A DNA stretch of 64,000 bases from Cryptomeria japonica (taxonomy: Eukaryota > Streptophyta > Pinopsida > Cupressales > Cupressaceae), in NCBI RefSeq assembly GCF_030272615.1, contig NC_081410.1, forward strand, positions 256,603,533-256,667,532, in the 5' to 3' direction. Both the position numbers and the translations under genes were made by a program. This document shows positions 43,109-52,945 of this stretch, one piece after another; the stretch's first letter is position 1; every line of letters starts with the position of its first letter. Under the pieces are notes generated by a model, which had not been told where the DNA came from, made no database searches, and saw only the letters and a program-made list of their open reading frames with translations.

Positions 43109-46100
43109 TGTTGAGCACTATTTTTTGAAAAAAATATAATAAAAATAAAAAATAATAATATATGTTTCCATAAGCATGAAGACTAATGGATATTTCGGCC
43201 AGTAAGCTGTATCGAGCACTGCAGGAGAAGTTTCATCGAAAGAGCGTTCTCATCGACACAGGGCATATAAAACATTAAGCAAAGGTGTTTCGGCAAGAAG
43301 TTACCTTCGATGAACGCAAGAAACCGCTCATTGATACTCCAGGTTTCATCGAAAAGGTAAAAGCAAAAAGCGAAAAGGCAAAAGGTGATTTCGAAGAAAT
43401 ATCGTTACCGAAGAAACTCAAGAGACATTCATCGAAATGCAAGTTTCATCGATGAACGTGGTGTCGAACAAAAGAAAAGTTGTTTCATCGATAAAAAAGA
43501 TATCGATGAAAAAGGGGATATCGATGAACACTCATAAGCCTTCATCGAAGAAAGAAACTCATCGAAAGTAGGGCATCGATGAAACTCACGAGCAACTTGT
43601 CGAAAAGGGGGACTATCGATGAAAAAGTGATTTCGATGAGTCTTAAAAGCGGCTTCTCGACGTAAGTTTTTCACCGAAACAATATTATCGAAGAGAATGA
43701 GCTTTCGATGGAAGATTCAAACACTCGGCCGAAGACAAGGGTTTCATCGATAATTTGAAACGCGCGCACTTTGAGCGGACTGTACTTCCCGCGAAGGAAC
43801 TAAAGGCCCAGTTGAAAAGTGTCACATCTGCAATTAAATTTAAAACACTTGAGTAGCCGTTACAGATGCAGAACATTAACTGTACACAAGTTGCCCATTC
43901 AATTACAGTTGAACTGAGTGAATTTTCGTAAGAATCAGATCGATGCTAAGAGATTGGAAGCTGTGAAGAACTTGCAGAGATTTGCAAACGATAACCAGAA
44001 GAGTTGAGCATTTTACCAAGTAAGTGTTGTCTCTCTTATTTACTGTAACTATGGAACCTTCGTCTTCTTCTTCTAAAAAGAGTAGGAAAGGAAAAGAGTT
44101 AAACCCTGAAGAGAAGCCCAAGAGACAGAAGAAAGAAGGGAGAGCTTTGACTCAGGACTTATTAGACCAGTGTCCATCGTCTAGTGTAAGGTCCAAAAAG
44201 ATTAAAAGTGAAGAAGAAGGATTAGAGGACAAATTTGAAAATCTAGGAGACATTTGGACTGAGATAAGAGGACATGAGTTATTTCTGTTTGGTTACAAAA
44301 GAAGGGATGCACCCGAACCCATTAGTAATCTGTGGAAGAGGAACTTAGGCAAGTTAGTAGTTCCAAATGTGTTTGTAGACGTAGAATTAATGAAAGCTCT
44401 GGTAAATTGCTACAACCCGAGAACTAAAACCATATGTGATTACAGAGGGAATACATTAGTAGTAATCAACAAGCAGACTATTGATATGGTTTTTGATCTA
44501 GACTGGGAAGTCGAGGAAAGCATCGATATGAAGAAACTTTCACAGGAATTCTTTAGTTTGGAAAATATCTACAGGACTTGGAGGCTACCTGTTCACAGGC
44601 CAAAAGTGGGTGGGTCATTTGTTCAGTTTGGAAAAAGTGACAAGGTGCCATTTGATGTCAACCACTTCCATCCATATTTCAAATATACGTATTATACTGC
44701 AGCCCAAGTACTAGGCATAGAGGCTCATCCACTCATGGATGTTGGGATTATGGTTTTGTGTGCTGATATTCAATCAAAAGACCCTAGGTCATTTGATTTT
44801 GCTACTTATGTTGCGGATACCTTGAATCATGGGCTGGAAAAAATGAAAGGAGACCTTGTGAATGTTCACTTTTCATTATACTCCATGTTAATGCATATTC
44901 TTCTTTATTGTGGACAAGAAATTAACTTCTGGCCAGATGAGTTCAGCATCAGGTCTTATGATAAGAATGGTCTGAAGAAGCCGGTTCAGTTGTGGGTATC
45001 AGCATGGGACCAGAGGTTTATGAACAACCAATATTGGCATTTTCAAGAATACTTTGTGAAACCTCTCAGTGCAGCTTTTGGACAACGCAGGGATTATACT
45101 TTGTCCCCTGAAATTAAGAGGTTCCTCAGGCCAAAGGATTTCTCTCCAGAATCACAGATTGAACATAATTGGGGTGATTGGTATTGCCATGATAATCACA
45201 CACAGATAAGGGTATTTGGATATGAAGGGCAACCGCACATGCTTCCAATTACGGTGCCAGACAGAGTGGCTAGCTTGGAGATTATAAGGCAATTGTCTAT
45301 TGCCAGTGCTAAACATTTAACTGATTTTGGTAAACAATCTATTGTTCCAGGTCTATTAGTTTTCTCTGATTTCATTGTCAAAAGTTCAAAGAGTTATCAT
45401 TTATTACAGAATAAATTAAATTACTATGGCATGACTCTGGGTGAGCCTAGGGAGAATTTTGATCCCGAAGGATATATAAAAGCTGCCAGAGCCTCACAGA
45501 AACTCAAAGCTGGGATACATATGGCCAAAATGCCAGACGACCTAATTAAGAACCTTGAGCGAGAGGAGGCCAAAGCTTTAAAAGGAAAGAGTGAGTTAGT
45601 CTGGGAGGCCTACAAATGGAAAAGGGCAAGGGGAATGATAGATGGAGACCTAATTGGAAATCTCCAAGATCCTCTGGAGGTAGCTAAAAGGCTGCTTCAA
45701 CATGAAGCTGAAATTATGCACAGAGTTCCTTCACAATTCCTTCGCTTCATTAATACTGAAAGGGACAGTCAGCCCCTAGCTCACATGTCACCAAAATCAA
45801 CCGCCAGTAGTATCCCACCTGATTCTCCTAGAGAGGATTATCCTCCTGGTTTCGAAACAGAAATGAACATGGACACAGGAGAAATCAACATCAAAGATGT
45901 TGTTGACATAAGAATGACTGAGCATGAGGACTTCATTGCTGATGATGGATTCACCTCCTCTAGGGAATTCCTTTCATTTCTATATCAATACAAAGGGGCT
46001 CATGTCAAACGAAGCATGGCTGGAAAACCAGAGGAAGAACAGATGAAGAGATTACAGGATGAAATTGATGTCCTCATGAAAGATATGACTCCTGAAAAAG

Positions 46101-48101
46101 GGAGGAAATTATTAAAAGAGGCTGGTGTGATCATCTTCTCTGGTTGGGATATCAACTCAGCACTCTTATTTGATGGCTTTTTGAAAAAACAAGATTTGAA
46201 TCAGCAGGTATTGCCCCAGGAGGTAGATAAACTGTTCCTAGGCTCTGGATATGATCCAGACAAAAAGGCTCTCCTACAGTGGGCACTATATCCAAAAGGG
46301 AAGAGGCCAATCATTATGGATATAGAAGAAACCTTTGGGCATCTCATGGTTCATCAGGTTGGAAAAACTGATCCTAGGGTCACTGCAAAGCTCAACCTGG
46401 ATGTTGCAAGATTGAACTTGGACCAGACAGAGTTTCTGGTCAGAGAGAACATTACGTACAAGGGATTATATGAAAAGTCCAAGGAGGAAAATCAGAAGCT
46501 GCAAGCAAAGGTATTGCAATTAGAAACGGGGACTCCTATCAGCGAATACACCTCATACCCCGCAGGACGCAGCTTGGATGACGTCTCTGATGCCCTGTAC
46601 TGGAAATATCAGGCAGAGAAGGCCAATAAACGCACAGACAATATCCAACAAAAGATGGACAAATTGGTCAATGACATCATAGGACATCGGTTTAACACCA
46701 TGCTCTTACAGGTCGAACCATATTGGATAGTTTACAATGGAACAATAAAAGCGCTAACAGAGCATGAACGGTTAAGAGCACGATTGCAAGGGGTGCTAAG
46801 CAATGACGATTCCATGACGCCAGAAGAAAAGGCTGAGGGTAACGCGTATATGGATAATCATGTCAAACTCGAGGATATGCTGAGAAGAGATTTAAAAGAA
46901 TTAGATGATGAAAAACCCGTTGGAATGCCTTCCGTCTACAAGGAAGGAGAGGTAATAACCTTGGAGGATTTGCGAAAGGAACTTGTCAGCGTCAAGGATT
47001 GGGCCTTGTCAGAAATTGATCGGAGTAAGGATATGGCCCCTACCGTCAACCAGATGATATTCAAGTACCTGACGCTAGGGGATGAATTAAAAAAGCAAAC
47101 GCCTCTAATCAGAACATTCAAAGACGATGATTACATTCATCATTTGGGGCTTTTGAATCTCTTTTTGCTTAAGTTTAGAAACACTCGAGTTAACGACTAA
47201 TATTTTGAAAAGTCGTGTCTCTTCGTGAAAATCTTTCATCCTCATATATATATGAGAATGATTTTTGTAATGTAAAGAGATATAATATAAGGAGGATTAA
47301 AAGCGAAAGAACGACAGCCTGTAAGTCTTTGTGTACGAACTTCAATGGAATACAAATCTTGATCAATTGTTTCCCTGCATATGTGTTGTGGATTATTTCA
47401 TTGTCTTTTGGCAATCGTCTGTGATATTATCTGATAAAGATAAGGTTATTCATATTCTTAAGATCAAATCTATGCTTTATGTTATAATGTTGCAACAAAA
47501 GTTTTGCTTGCGGATTGTAATTGTTCCCTGCAAAGCTTAATTGACTGGTCCCTTAAGGGTAGGGTTAAATTCACTCAATCAGCACATAATATAAGCATTC
47601 ATTTGGTTTTGAAAGAAATAGTAACTGACAGGTTCATAAGGGATGAGTTAAAAAACTGTCTCACAGATTCGCACTATAAGTCCTAAAGAAAATTGTAATG
47701 ACTCTGTAACCCATGCAGTGAAGAAGGCACTGGCTAAAATCTCAAGTTATACTCATCATCTCTTTTCATAATTAGTTATTTTGACAGCTACAGGAGTAAT
47801 TAAGAAACACAAAGAAAAATAACAATCTTGAACTCGTCTGCTATATCTCCATTCAAGGAACTAATGCCATTTCAAGATCAGGAGATATCAGAATAGGATA
47901 ACATATCTGCTATAAAAAGCACTGTTTATTGGAGACATTCAGTGAATAGGTATACCCGCCTAGGTCCTGCAGAGCCTAAAGAGAGAGAGTTAGTAACTAA
48001 ATAGGTTCACTCTATAAGTTGGCCAAGTCAATTGGAGGGTTTGATCATAGGAGTTGGCATTTCCTTAGAACCTATCCAATCTGTTGATTTGAGACCCAAC
48101 A
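43109..48101 (+). repeat. Element D 3' LTR (4993 bp)
   Basis: Same length and ends as the 5' LTR. The TCGA-motif cluster is at about 43201-43761, TATA-like boxes at 43264-43273 and 47910-47920, and the open LTR ORF at 44051-47200. Confidence 0.97.
44051..47200 (+). CDS. LTR-encoded protein of element D, 3' copy, intact (1049 codons, unknown function)
   Basis: A long open frame entirely inside the 3' LTR. I chose ATG 44051 (ACTATGG context); the frame extends nine codons upstream but without an ATG. The N-terminus is Ser-rich then strongly basic (KKSRKGK, KPKRQKK), like a nuclear localisation signal. Residues about 60-400 look globular and rich in aromatic residues (FLFGYKRRD, YRTWRLPVHRP, WVSAWDQRFMNNQYWHF). 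Residues about 560-600 carry SPKSTASSIPPDSPREDYPPGFE. Two stretches near 785-835 (YEKSKEENQKLQAKVLQLE) and 850-880 look coiled-coil. There is no protease, RT, integrase or envelope signature and no signal peptide. A very distant relation to PMD or to Ogre ORF1 proteins is possible but not shown. Confidence 0.88.
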   Translation: MEPSSSSSKKSRKGKELNPEEKPKRQKKEGRALTQDLLDQCPSSSVRSKKIKSEEEGLEDKFENLGDIWTEIRGHELFLFGYKRRDAPEPISNLWKRNLGKLVVPNVFVDVELMKALVNCYNPRTKTICDYRGNTLVVINKQTIDMVFDLDWEVEESIDMKKLSQEFFSLENIYRTWRLPVHRPKVGGSFVQFGKSDKVPFDVNHFHPYFKYTYYTAAQVLGIEAHPLMDVGIMVLCADIQSKDPRSFDFATYVADTLNHGLEKMKGDLVNVHFSLYSMLMHILLYCGQEINFWPDEFSIRSYDKNGLKKPVQLWVSAWDQRFMNNQYWHFQEYFVKPLSAAFGQRRDYTLSPEIKRFLRPKDFSPESQIEHNWGDWYCHDNHTQIRVFGYEGQPHMLPITVPDRVASLEIIRQLSIASAKHLTDFGKQSIVPGLLVFSDFIVKSSKSYHLLQNKLNYYGMTLGEPRENFDPEGYIKAARASQKLKAGIHMAKMPDDLIKNLEREEAKALKGKSELVWEAYKWKRARGMIDGDLIGNLQDPLEVAKRLLQHEAEIMHRVPSQFLRFINTERDSQPLAHMSPKSTASSIPPDSPREDYPPGFETEMNMDTGEINIKDVVDIRMTEHEDFIADDGFTSSREFLSFLYQYKGAHVKRSMAGKPEEEQMKRLQDEIDVLMKDMTPEKGRKLLKEAGVIIFSGWDINSALLFDGFLKKQDLNQQVLPQEVDKLFLGSGYDPDKKALLQWALYPKGKRPIIMDIEETFGHLMVHQVGKTDPRVTAKLNLDVARLNLDQTEFLVRENITYKGLYEKSKEENQKLQAKVLQLETGTPISEYTSYPAGRSLDDVSDALYWKYQAEKANKRTDNIQQKMDKLVNDIIGHRFNTMLLQVEPYWIVYNGTIKALTEHERLRARLQGVLSNDDSMTPEEKAEGNAYMDNHVKLEDMLRRDLKELDDEKPVGMPSVYKEGEVITLEDLRKELVSVKDWALSEIDRSKDMAPTVNQMIFKYLTLGDELKKQTPLIRTFKDDDYIHHLGLLNLFLLKFRNTRVND

Positions 48102-48106
48102 GGCTC
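48102..48106. repeat. Target site duplication of element D, right copy
   Basis: GGCTC, identical to 31523-31527. Confidence 0.95.
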
Positions 48107-48108
48107 AT
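48102..48108 (-). pseudogene. Element C PMD gene, start codon end of first exon (right of element D)
   Basis: The minus strand reads ATGAGCC, the start codon and next bases of the PMD gene, cut by element D. The 5' leader extends rightward to the TATA-like box near 48250. Confidence 0.5.
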
Positions 48109-48245
48109 GGTGTCGAGAATGATTATGTCATCTTTGGTGCTCGAATTGATGCTCACGAGTAGGGACCACCATTTTATTCATAGAAGGATTTTTTTGATTT
48201 TCAAACTTGTAGGGTTAAAATGAATTGAAAATGACACTTTTACCC

Positions 48246-48256
48246 CTTATATAGGC
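48246..48256 (-). promoter_or_regulatory. TATA-like box of element C's antisense PMD gene
   Basis: The minus strand reads GCCTATATAAGG about 140 bp upstream of the ATG at 48108. It is a strong plant TATA match with normal spacing and lies inside element C, pointing against its retroviral-type genes. Confidence 0.6.
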
Positions 48257-48739
48257 AAAACCCTAATTTTTCAACTTGCTCCGATGGACATGAAAATTGT
48301 ACCCTTAGATAATTCGCCCATTCTGACTCCATTTTCGGGATCGAAATCAAAATTCGAGATTATTTTGCTAGTCAATTTCACAAAATTTGGACCACTTAGT
48401 GCTTTTCATCAAAAGCTCATTCTCTCTTCTAATTGCACTCAATTTCTCATGAATCAACATTGAATCTCAATTTAATTTCTACAAATCAACTTTGCACTCA
48501 ATTTCTTATCAATCAACGCAAAATTTTCAAAAATTCCTCAGAATTATTCTTTGTGCTCAAAACAACTTATCATCGCTACAATAAAAAATTGCCTACAATC
48601 ATTGCGCAACCCTCGCTATCTTTCAATTTCGCTCCCGAGGGGGCATACTCATGACCTCAAAGTCAAGAATTTCTTTCAAAAATATTTGTTGGAAGTCGAG
48701 CAGCTAATCTCTTATAAACATCAAACAAGACCTCATCAC

Positions 48740-49260
48740 TAGGTGCATCTCAACTTCATCGCTTTATATCAAGTTGAGATTTCTTGACCATCTAAATCGA
48801 ATCAATCTCTAGGGGCATATCAGTTTCATCGCTTCAAATCAAGATGATATTGTTTTTGTCTGAATCAGTCTCTTAACATTAATCAGTTTCATCACTTTTT
48901 ATCAAGTTGATTATTCGTTTAAACTCAATCAAGGTTTTAAAGAGTATCTTCGATCACACACTCAATCTAAGTAGGTGTTAAGTTTCATCGCATCGAATCA
49001 AGCTGGACAATTTATCTTCGCTCATCATATCTTGATCAATCAAGTTCAAGATCAATCTTATCTTTGTTCACTGAGTCTAGTTCAATAAAGTTATAGATCA
49101 ATAAGATTTGCTTCTTGATCAATCAAGTTCAAGTTCGGTATCTTTGCTCTCTATCGGTCCTAGTTCAATCAAGTTCTGGATCAGTATCACTTCAAATCAA
49201 GCTAAACACCTCGCTCTTCATCTGGTTCATGATCAATCAAGTTCAGAACTAGTATCTCCT
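48740..49260 (+). repeat. Degenerate repeat TTTCATCGCTTTATATCAAGTTGA-like
   Basis: At least five variants of a unit containing TTTCATCGC and ATCAAGTTGA, near 48757, 48819, 48886, 48980 and 49180, with shorter TCAATCAAGTTC relatives between. It sits between the PMD promoter and the PPT of element C. The units are diverged. Confidence 0.65.
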
Positions 49261-49304
49261 AGACATCAAATTTTCTTTGAACCAACGCGCTGCTCGCACA
49301 TTAA

Positions 49305-49320
49305 TTCAAAGAGGGGCAAA
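49305..49320 (+). promoter_or_regulatory. Element C polypurine tract
   Basis: TTCAAAGAGGGGCAAA, nearly identical to the element B PPT. The next bases, CGTAATACCC, probably represent a decayed TGTAATACCC start of the 3' LTR. Confidence 0.75.
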
Positions 49321-51629
49321 CGTAATACCCTAAAAATGGTCATCTAAACCATGAGCCCCTAATCTCGACAATGTCACCATGGTCCTAACCAAAGGCAATT
49401 AAATAAATCTTGAGCACACAATTAATTTCTTAAATCATCAATGTCACATGGCAAATTAATCACTCAATATTAATTAAATATTTATTTAATTAATTGATCA
49501 TTCCAAGTAAATCATTTTAAACAATTAACTTATTTATTTTATTAAATATCCTAACATATTTAATTAAATAAATCAATTTGCCATTAAATCATCAAAAAGG
49601 AATTAAAAATTGAGAAAAGAAATTAATTGGAGATAATCTTGAAAAACAAATTAAAAATTGATAGATAATCTCAAAGAAAGCAATTAAAACAATTAAATAT
49701 TAAAATTGAATGAAATAGAGAATAAATTAGTTTTTTTTTATTTTATCTTAATTTTAGTTCAATTTCCTTTAAAATTGAGAAAAGCATCCAATCACATCAA
49801 TTCACTTGGATTGTGCTTCCTCTTGGAAAATCTTGACCACTCATCATCATTTGATCTCAGCCTTTGGTTTCTTTCTGAATTTTCTATAAATTTAGGCTCT
49901 CATCTCTCATTCAAAGGATCCTAGAGAATATATTGTTATTATGCTATTTTTGCTCTAGGTTCATTGATATTTGTGCATTTAGATATTCACATATTAGTTA
50001 TTACATACATAATTAGATCATTTAGCTCATTTATTGCTTAAATCATGTTAGATTAATCTTGCATATCTAGCTTAAATCTTGCATCCATTTAGCTTAAATC
50101 CATGCTCATATAGATTAAAAATCCTTCGTTTAGGTGTTGTCTAGTCACTGGCTAGCTTAGCAATCTGAGAGCAATCTAAACTCGCATCTACTAGAAGGCA
50201 ATGGGTCGATTTGTTATGGTTTTATTATTTATGTTTATATCAGTCTAACCATGCATGTAATGACTTAATTGAAGCGTTGTGCATTCCAGATACAAATACC
50301 GGTCCACTTTTCACACACACACTAATGTGTGATTATTATTTTGTCCTTTGGTATTATATTTAGAGTAATGATTTAATATCATTATGGTCTATCAAGGATT
50401 AATTAATTAATTACTATTAATTTAATTAATTGAGGTTATTTATTTATTTTCTCTTGATTATTTAATTAATGGGCTTTATTTAATTAATTGTGCCCATGGT
50501 TTTTATTTATATTGGATAATCATATTATTTTAATTCCTATTTATACTCTTGGTTATCTAATTTTATTATTTGTCCTACTTACCCTATTTTACTATTGGTC
50601 AGTAACTTGGTAAGTTAGATAGATATTATTTTATATTATTTATGCATTGATATTTGGGATGGTATGTATAATATATTGTTTCCTTGAATTTTTTGATTGG
50701 CCTAGAGTTTCCTATAGTTGAAGTTTAATTATTTTTATTTGTCTTTCTGAGAATGTTCTCGGGTTACCATCCGATAGACTTTTGGGATTGGATTTCGAAT
50801 TGCTTGAAGCTTGTATTGAGGATTTGATTTCTTGGTTGCCGATTGTTGTGCTCTTCACCAAATTTTCTATTGATTTGGAGTGCGATCTTCAGGTTGGAGG
50901 TTTTGTTCTCTTCTCTGCAAAATTTCATTTTGAAAGCTTGAATGCTCCATGGCCGATTAAAAGATTGTTTTGGGTTTTAGAATGAATTTTAGAGATTGAA
51001 TTTATATTTTGGGAAGATTTGAGAAGAAAGGAAAATGGAAAAGGGAATTTGCAGATAATTGCTTTCAAATTTGAGAAATTGCTTGTCGGGAATGTCTTTT
51101 TCTGTTTTCTTTCTTTGCAAATGCTATGATTCATCTTCTTTGTGTTTTAGTAGAGACTTGGATCTTGTTTGGAGTCTTACATCTCTTTATATTGTACTCT
51201 TTGAGTCTCCCTTGTCTCGGTATTGTTTTTAGGTGATTTTGGGCTTCATGTAGCTTGTTGGAAGCCACTTTAATTCTCAGTGACATGCATATTTTTTGGG
51301 GATAGAACTTTGGAAAGGATCTGAGATTGTATTTGAGATTCATTTAGCTTGTATGATGTCTCCTTGAGGTTGTTTTATCATTAGTACTTTTCCCCTTTGA
51401 TGTTTTGTGTTCTAGGTGCCATTCTAAGCACTGTGGGAGAAGGTTCTTTATGTGTTTTCTTTCTGTGAGTCTGCAACCTTGTATTTTTGCATTCCCTCTT
51501 CTATTTTTCATCATTCAAGACCTACTGAGTTGGTTTTGAGTGCCATTTTTGACCCCTTAGTAGATCTGGGCAAGTGTTCTAACCATATGAGTTCATTTTG
51601 CTTTATTTTTGGCTTCTTTACCAAAAATG

Positions 51630-51900
51630 CTATAGGAACTACTAGGAGTGCTAACATATGAATAGGAGCACTAAAATATGAACCAAGAGCACTACCATAT
51701 GATCCAATAACACCAATTTGGAAACGAGGGGTGCTGGATTGTATTCCAAGAGAGTTGAGTCATATACTCATAATGTTGACTTATGGACTCAAAACTCTGC
51801 CAAATGCACCCAAAACGCTACCATATGCACCCAAAATACTGAGGAATGTACCAAAAATGCTAATGTACATACCAAAAGTGTTGCACTATATTCGAGGGGT
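51630..51900 (+). repeat. Degenerate short tandem repeat
   Basis: About a dozen 18-22 bp units on the theme AGTGCTAACATATGAA / CACCCAAAATGCTACCATATG. A frame through it gives a repetitive peptide (CTQNATICTQN), which reflects the repeat and not a gene. Confidence 0.7.
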
Positions 51901-52940
51901 GCTGAGCTGCATTCTGCGACAGCTAGACTACTTCAGAGGTCCTAGAAAGTTATTTTGAGCACTGTGAGAGTCTTGTTGGGATTTGTGCATTCTCTAGAGG
52001 GATAGGTGGTTTGTGTTGAGATTATATGAGTTTTTATTGATGTAATTTTATTTTTAATGATGTATTTTGTGCTTCGGTAAGAGGGTTTGTTCCTTACGAT
52101 TGAGGTGTTTCCTATGTAGTGTATTGCTCCGGCAAGAGGGAGAATTCCTTGTTGTTGAGGACTATTTTTAAGACTCCAGTGGGATGTGTTATGCCTCACT
52201 ATTGAGGATTTTGGTTCATCTTTGATTTATGTTCATGATTGGACCTTTGATTGTTATGCATTGGTGAAGGCTATTGTCATGTATGAGGCCTTATGTATCC
52301 TATTTATGTTCTTTATGATGTCATGAGCACTTTTATATCTCTTTTGAGCCTTCATTATTGTGGTTATGTTGTTATTTTTTATGTATGTTCCACCCTAAGG
52401 TCTATTTGCATGCTAGGGGGAGTGGGATTCCAAGTGAGTGATTAGGATCGCAAGGGGGTAGACAACCCGGTTACTCGGGGTCTAGATCGCCGGATATCTC
52501 ATTGGGAGTTTGGCTTTATAATCAAGTGATGGATTAATATATTAATTCTTTTAGTTGGGTAGCATAGTTCATCTTAATAAGATAAGAAATGGATGGTGGC
52601 CCCTCTGCCTTGCTGAGTGGTAGAGATCCAGGATAGGATTGGGAAGGCCTTTGCAACCCAAGTAAGCTAATCTCTCTTACCCCATTAAGGTTGAGATGGC
52701 TCCACATGTGCATCTAAGATGGCTAGGATGCATGCCCAAGTTCCCATTTGTCACATGTGATGACACTCTTTCCCTACATATAGGTCCTAGTGTGTTGAGC
52801 CTTGTTTTGGATATGTTGCCTTTGGAGGTTTCTTGTTTGGAGGATTCATGTTTGGAAGTTTGAGAATGGATTCTATGTTTTGCATTCTTGCATTTGTTGT
52901 ATTGGTCTTTCCTTTGGTTGTTAGGTGTAAGCCTAGATCT

Positions 52941-52945
52941 AGAGT
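52941..52945. repeat. Target site duplication of element E, left copy
   Basis: AGAGT, identical to 60282-60286. Confidence 0.93.

Larger units (their letters stand above)
31528..48101 (+). mobile_element. Element D: complete 16.6-kb Tat/Ogre-like Ty3/gypsy element with about 5-kb ORF-bearing LTRs
   Basis: 16,574 bp with two LTRs of exactly equal length (4993 bp), TGTTG...CAACA ends, and a perfect 5-bp TSD. Between them are a PBS (36524), gag (36639-38876) and pol (38907-42977). Pol order is protease, archaeal-type RNase H, RT, degenerate RNase H, integrase. About 22 LTR mismatches mean it is the youngest insertion here. Both LTRs contain a frame of about 1049 codons. Very long LTRs and the PBS type resemble Ogre, but an ORF inside the LTR and an RNase H before RT are not features I know from Ogre. 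It inserted into the first exon of element C's PMD gene. Confidence 0.97.
1..49320 (+). mobile_element. Element C: old Tat-like Ty3/gypsy retrotransposon, internal region, interrupted by elements A and D
   Basis: The internal part of a decayed Ty3/gypsy element, whose 5' LTR and gag lie left of the window. Its own sequence is 1-8178, 29932-31527 and 48107-49320; the rest is inserted elements A (with B inside) and D. Order on the + strand: protease, G-patch-like segment, long linker, RT, RNase H, second archaeal-type RNase H, integrase, 3' region, antisense PMD gene, PPT. RNase H followed by an archaeal-type RNase H is the hallmark of the Tat/Ogre lineage. Joining across A is supported by TSD GGATG and by PMD protein continuity. 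Joining across D is supported by TSD GGCTC and by a continuous first exon of the PMD gene. The right boundary is inferred from the PPT. Confidence 0.85.
49321..52945 (+). repeat. Presumed 3' LTR of element C (left of element E), right end not resolved
   Basis: The LTR start is inferred from the PPT. AT-rich inverted repeats with TTAATTAAAT arms occur at about 49461-49500 and 50396-50490, resembling those in B's U3. A TATA-like CTATAAATTT lies near 49883. No coding region is convincing. The 5' LTR is outside the window, so I cannot say where the LTR ends; some of this stretch may be unrelated flanking DNA. Confidence 0.45.

Noticed and set aside
43429-44121. Minus-strand frames inside the LTR of D, also at 31848-32540
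   Set aside because: They are duplicated only because the LTR is duplicated, and they overlap the motif cluster and the start of the sense ORF without any recognisable domain.
50782-50985. Possible small gene (67 codons)
   Set aside because: No motif, no neighbouring coding signal, and it lies in presumed LTR or repeat sequence.
51718-51958. Repetitive peptide frames
   Set aside because: Two overlapping frames arise from the same short tandem repeat, as expected by chance.
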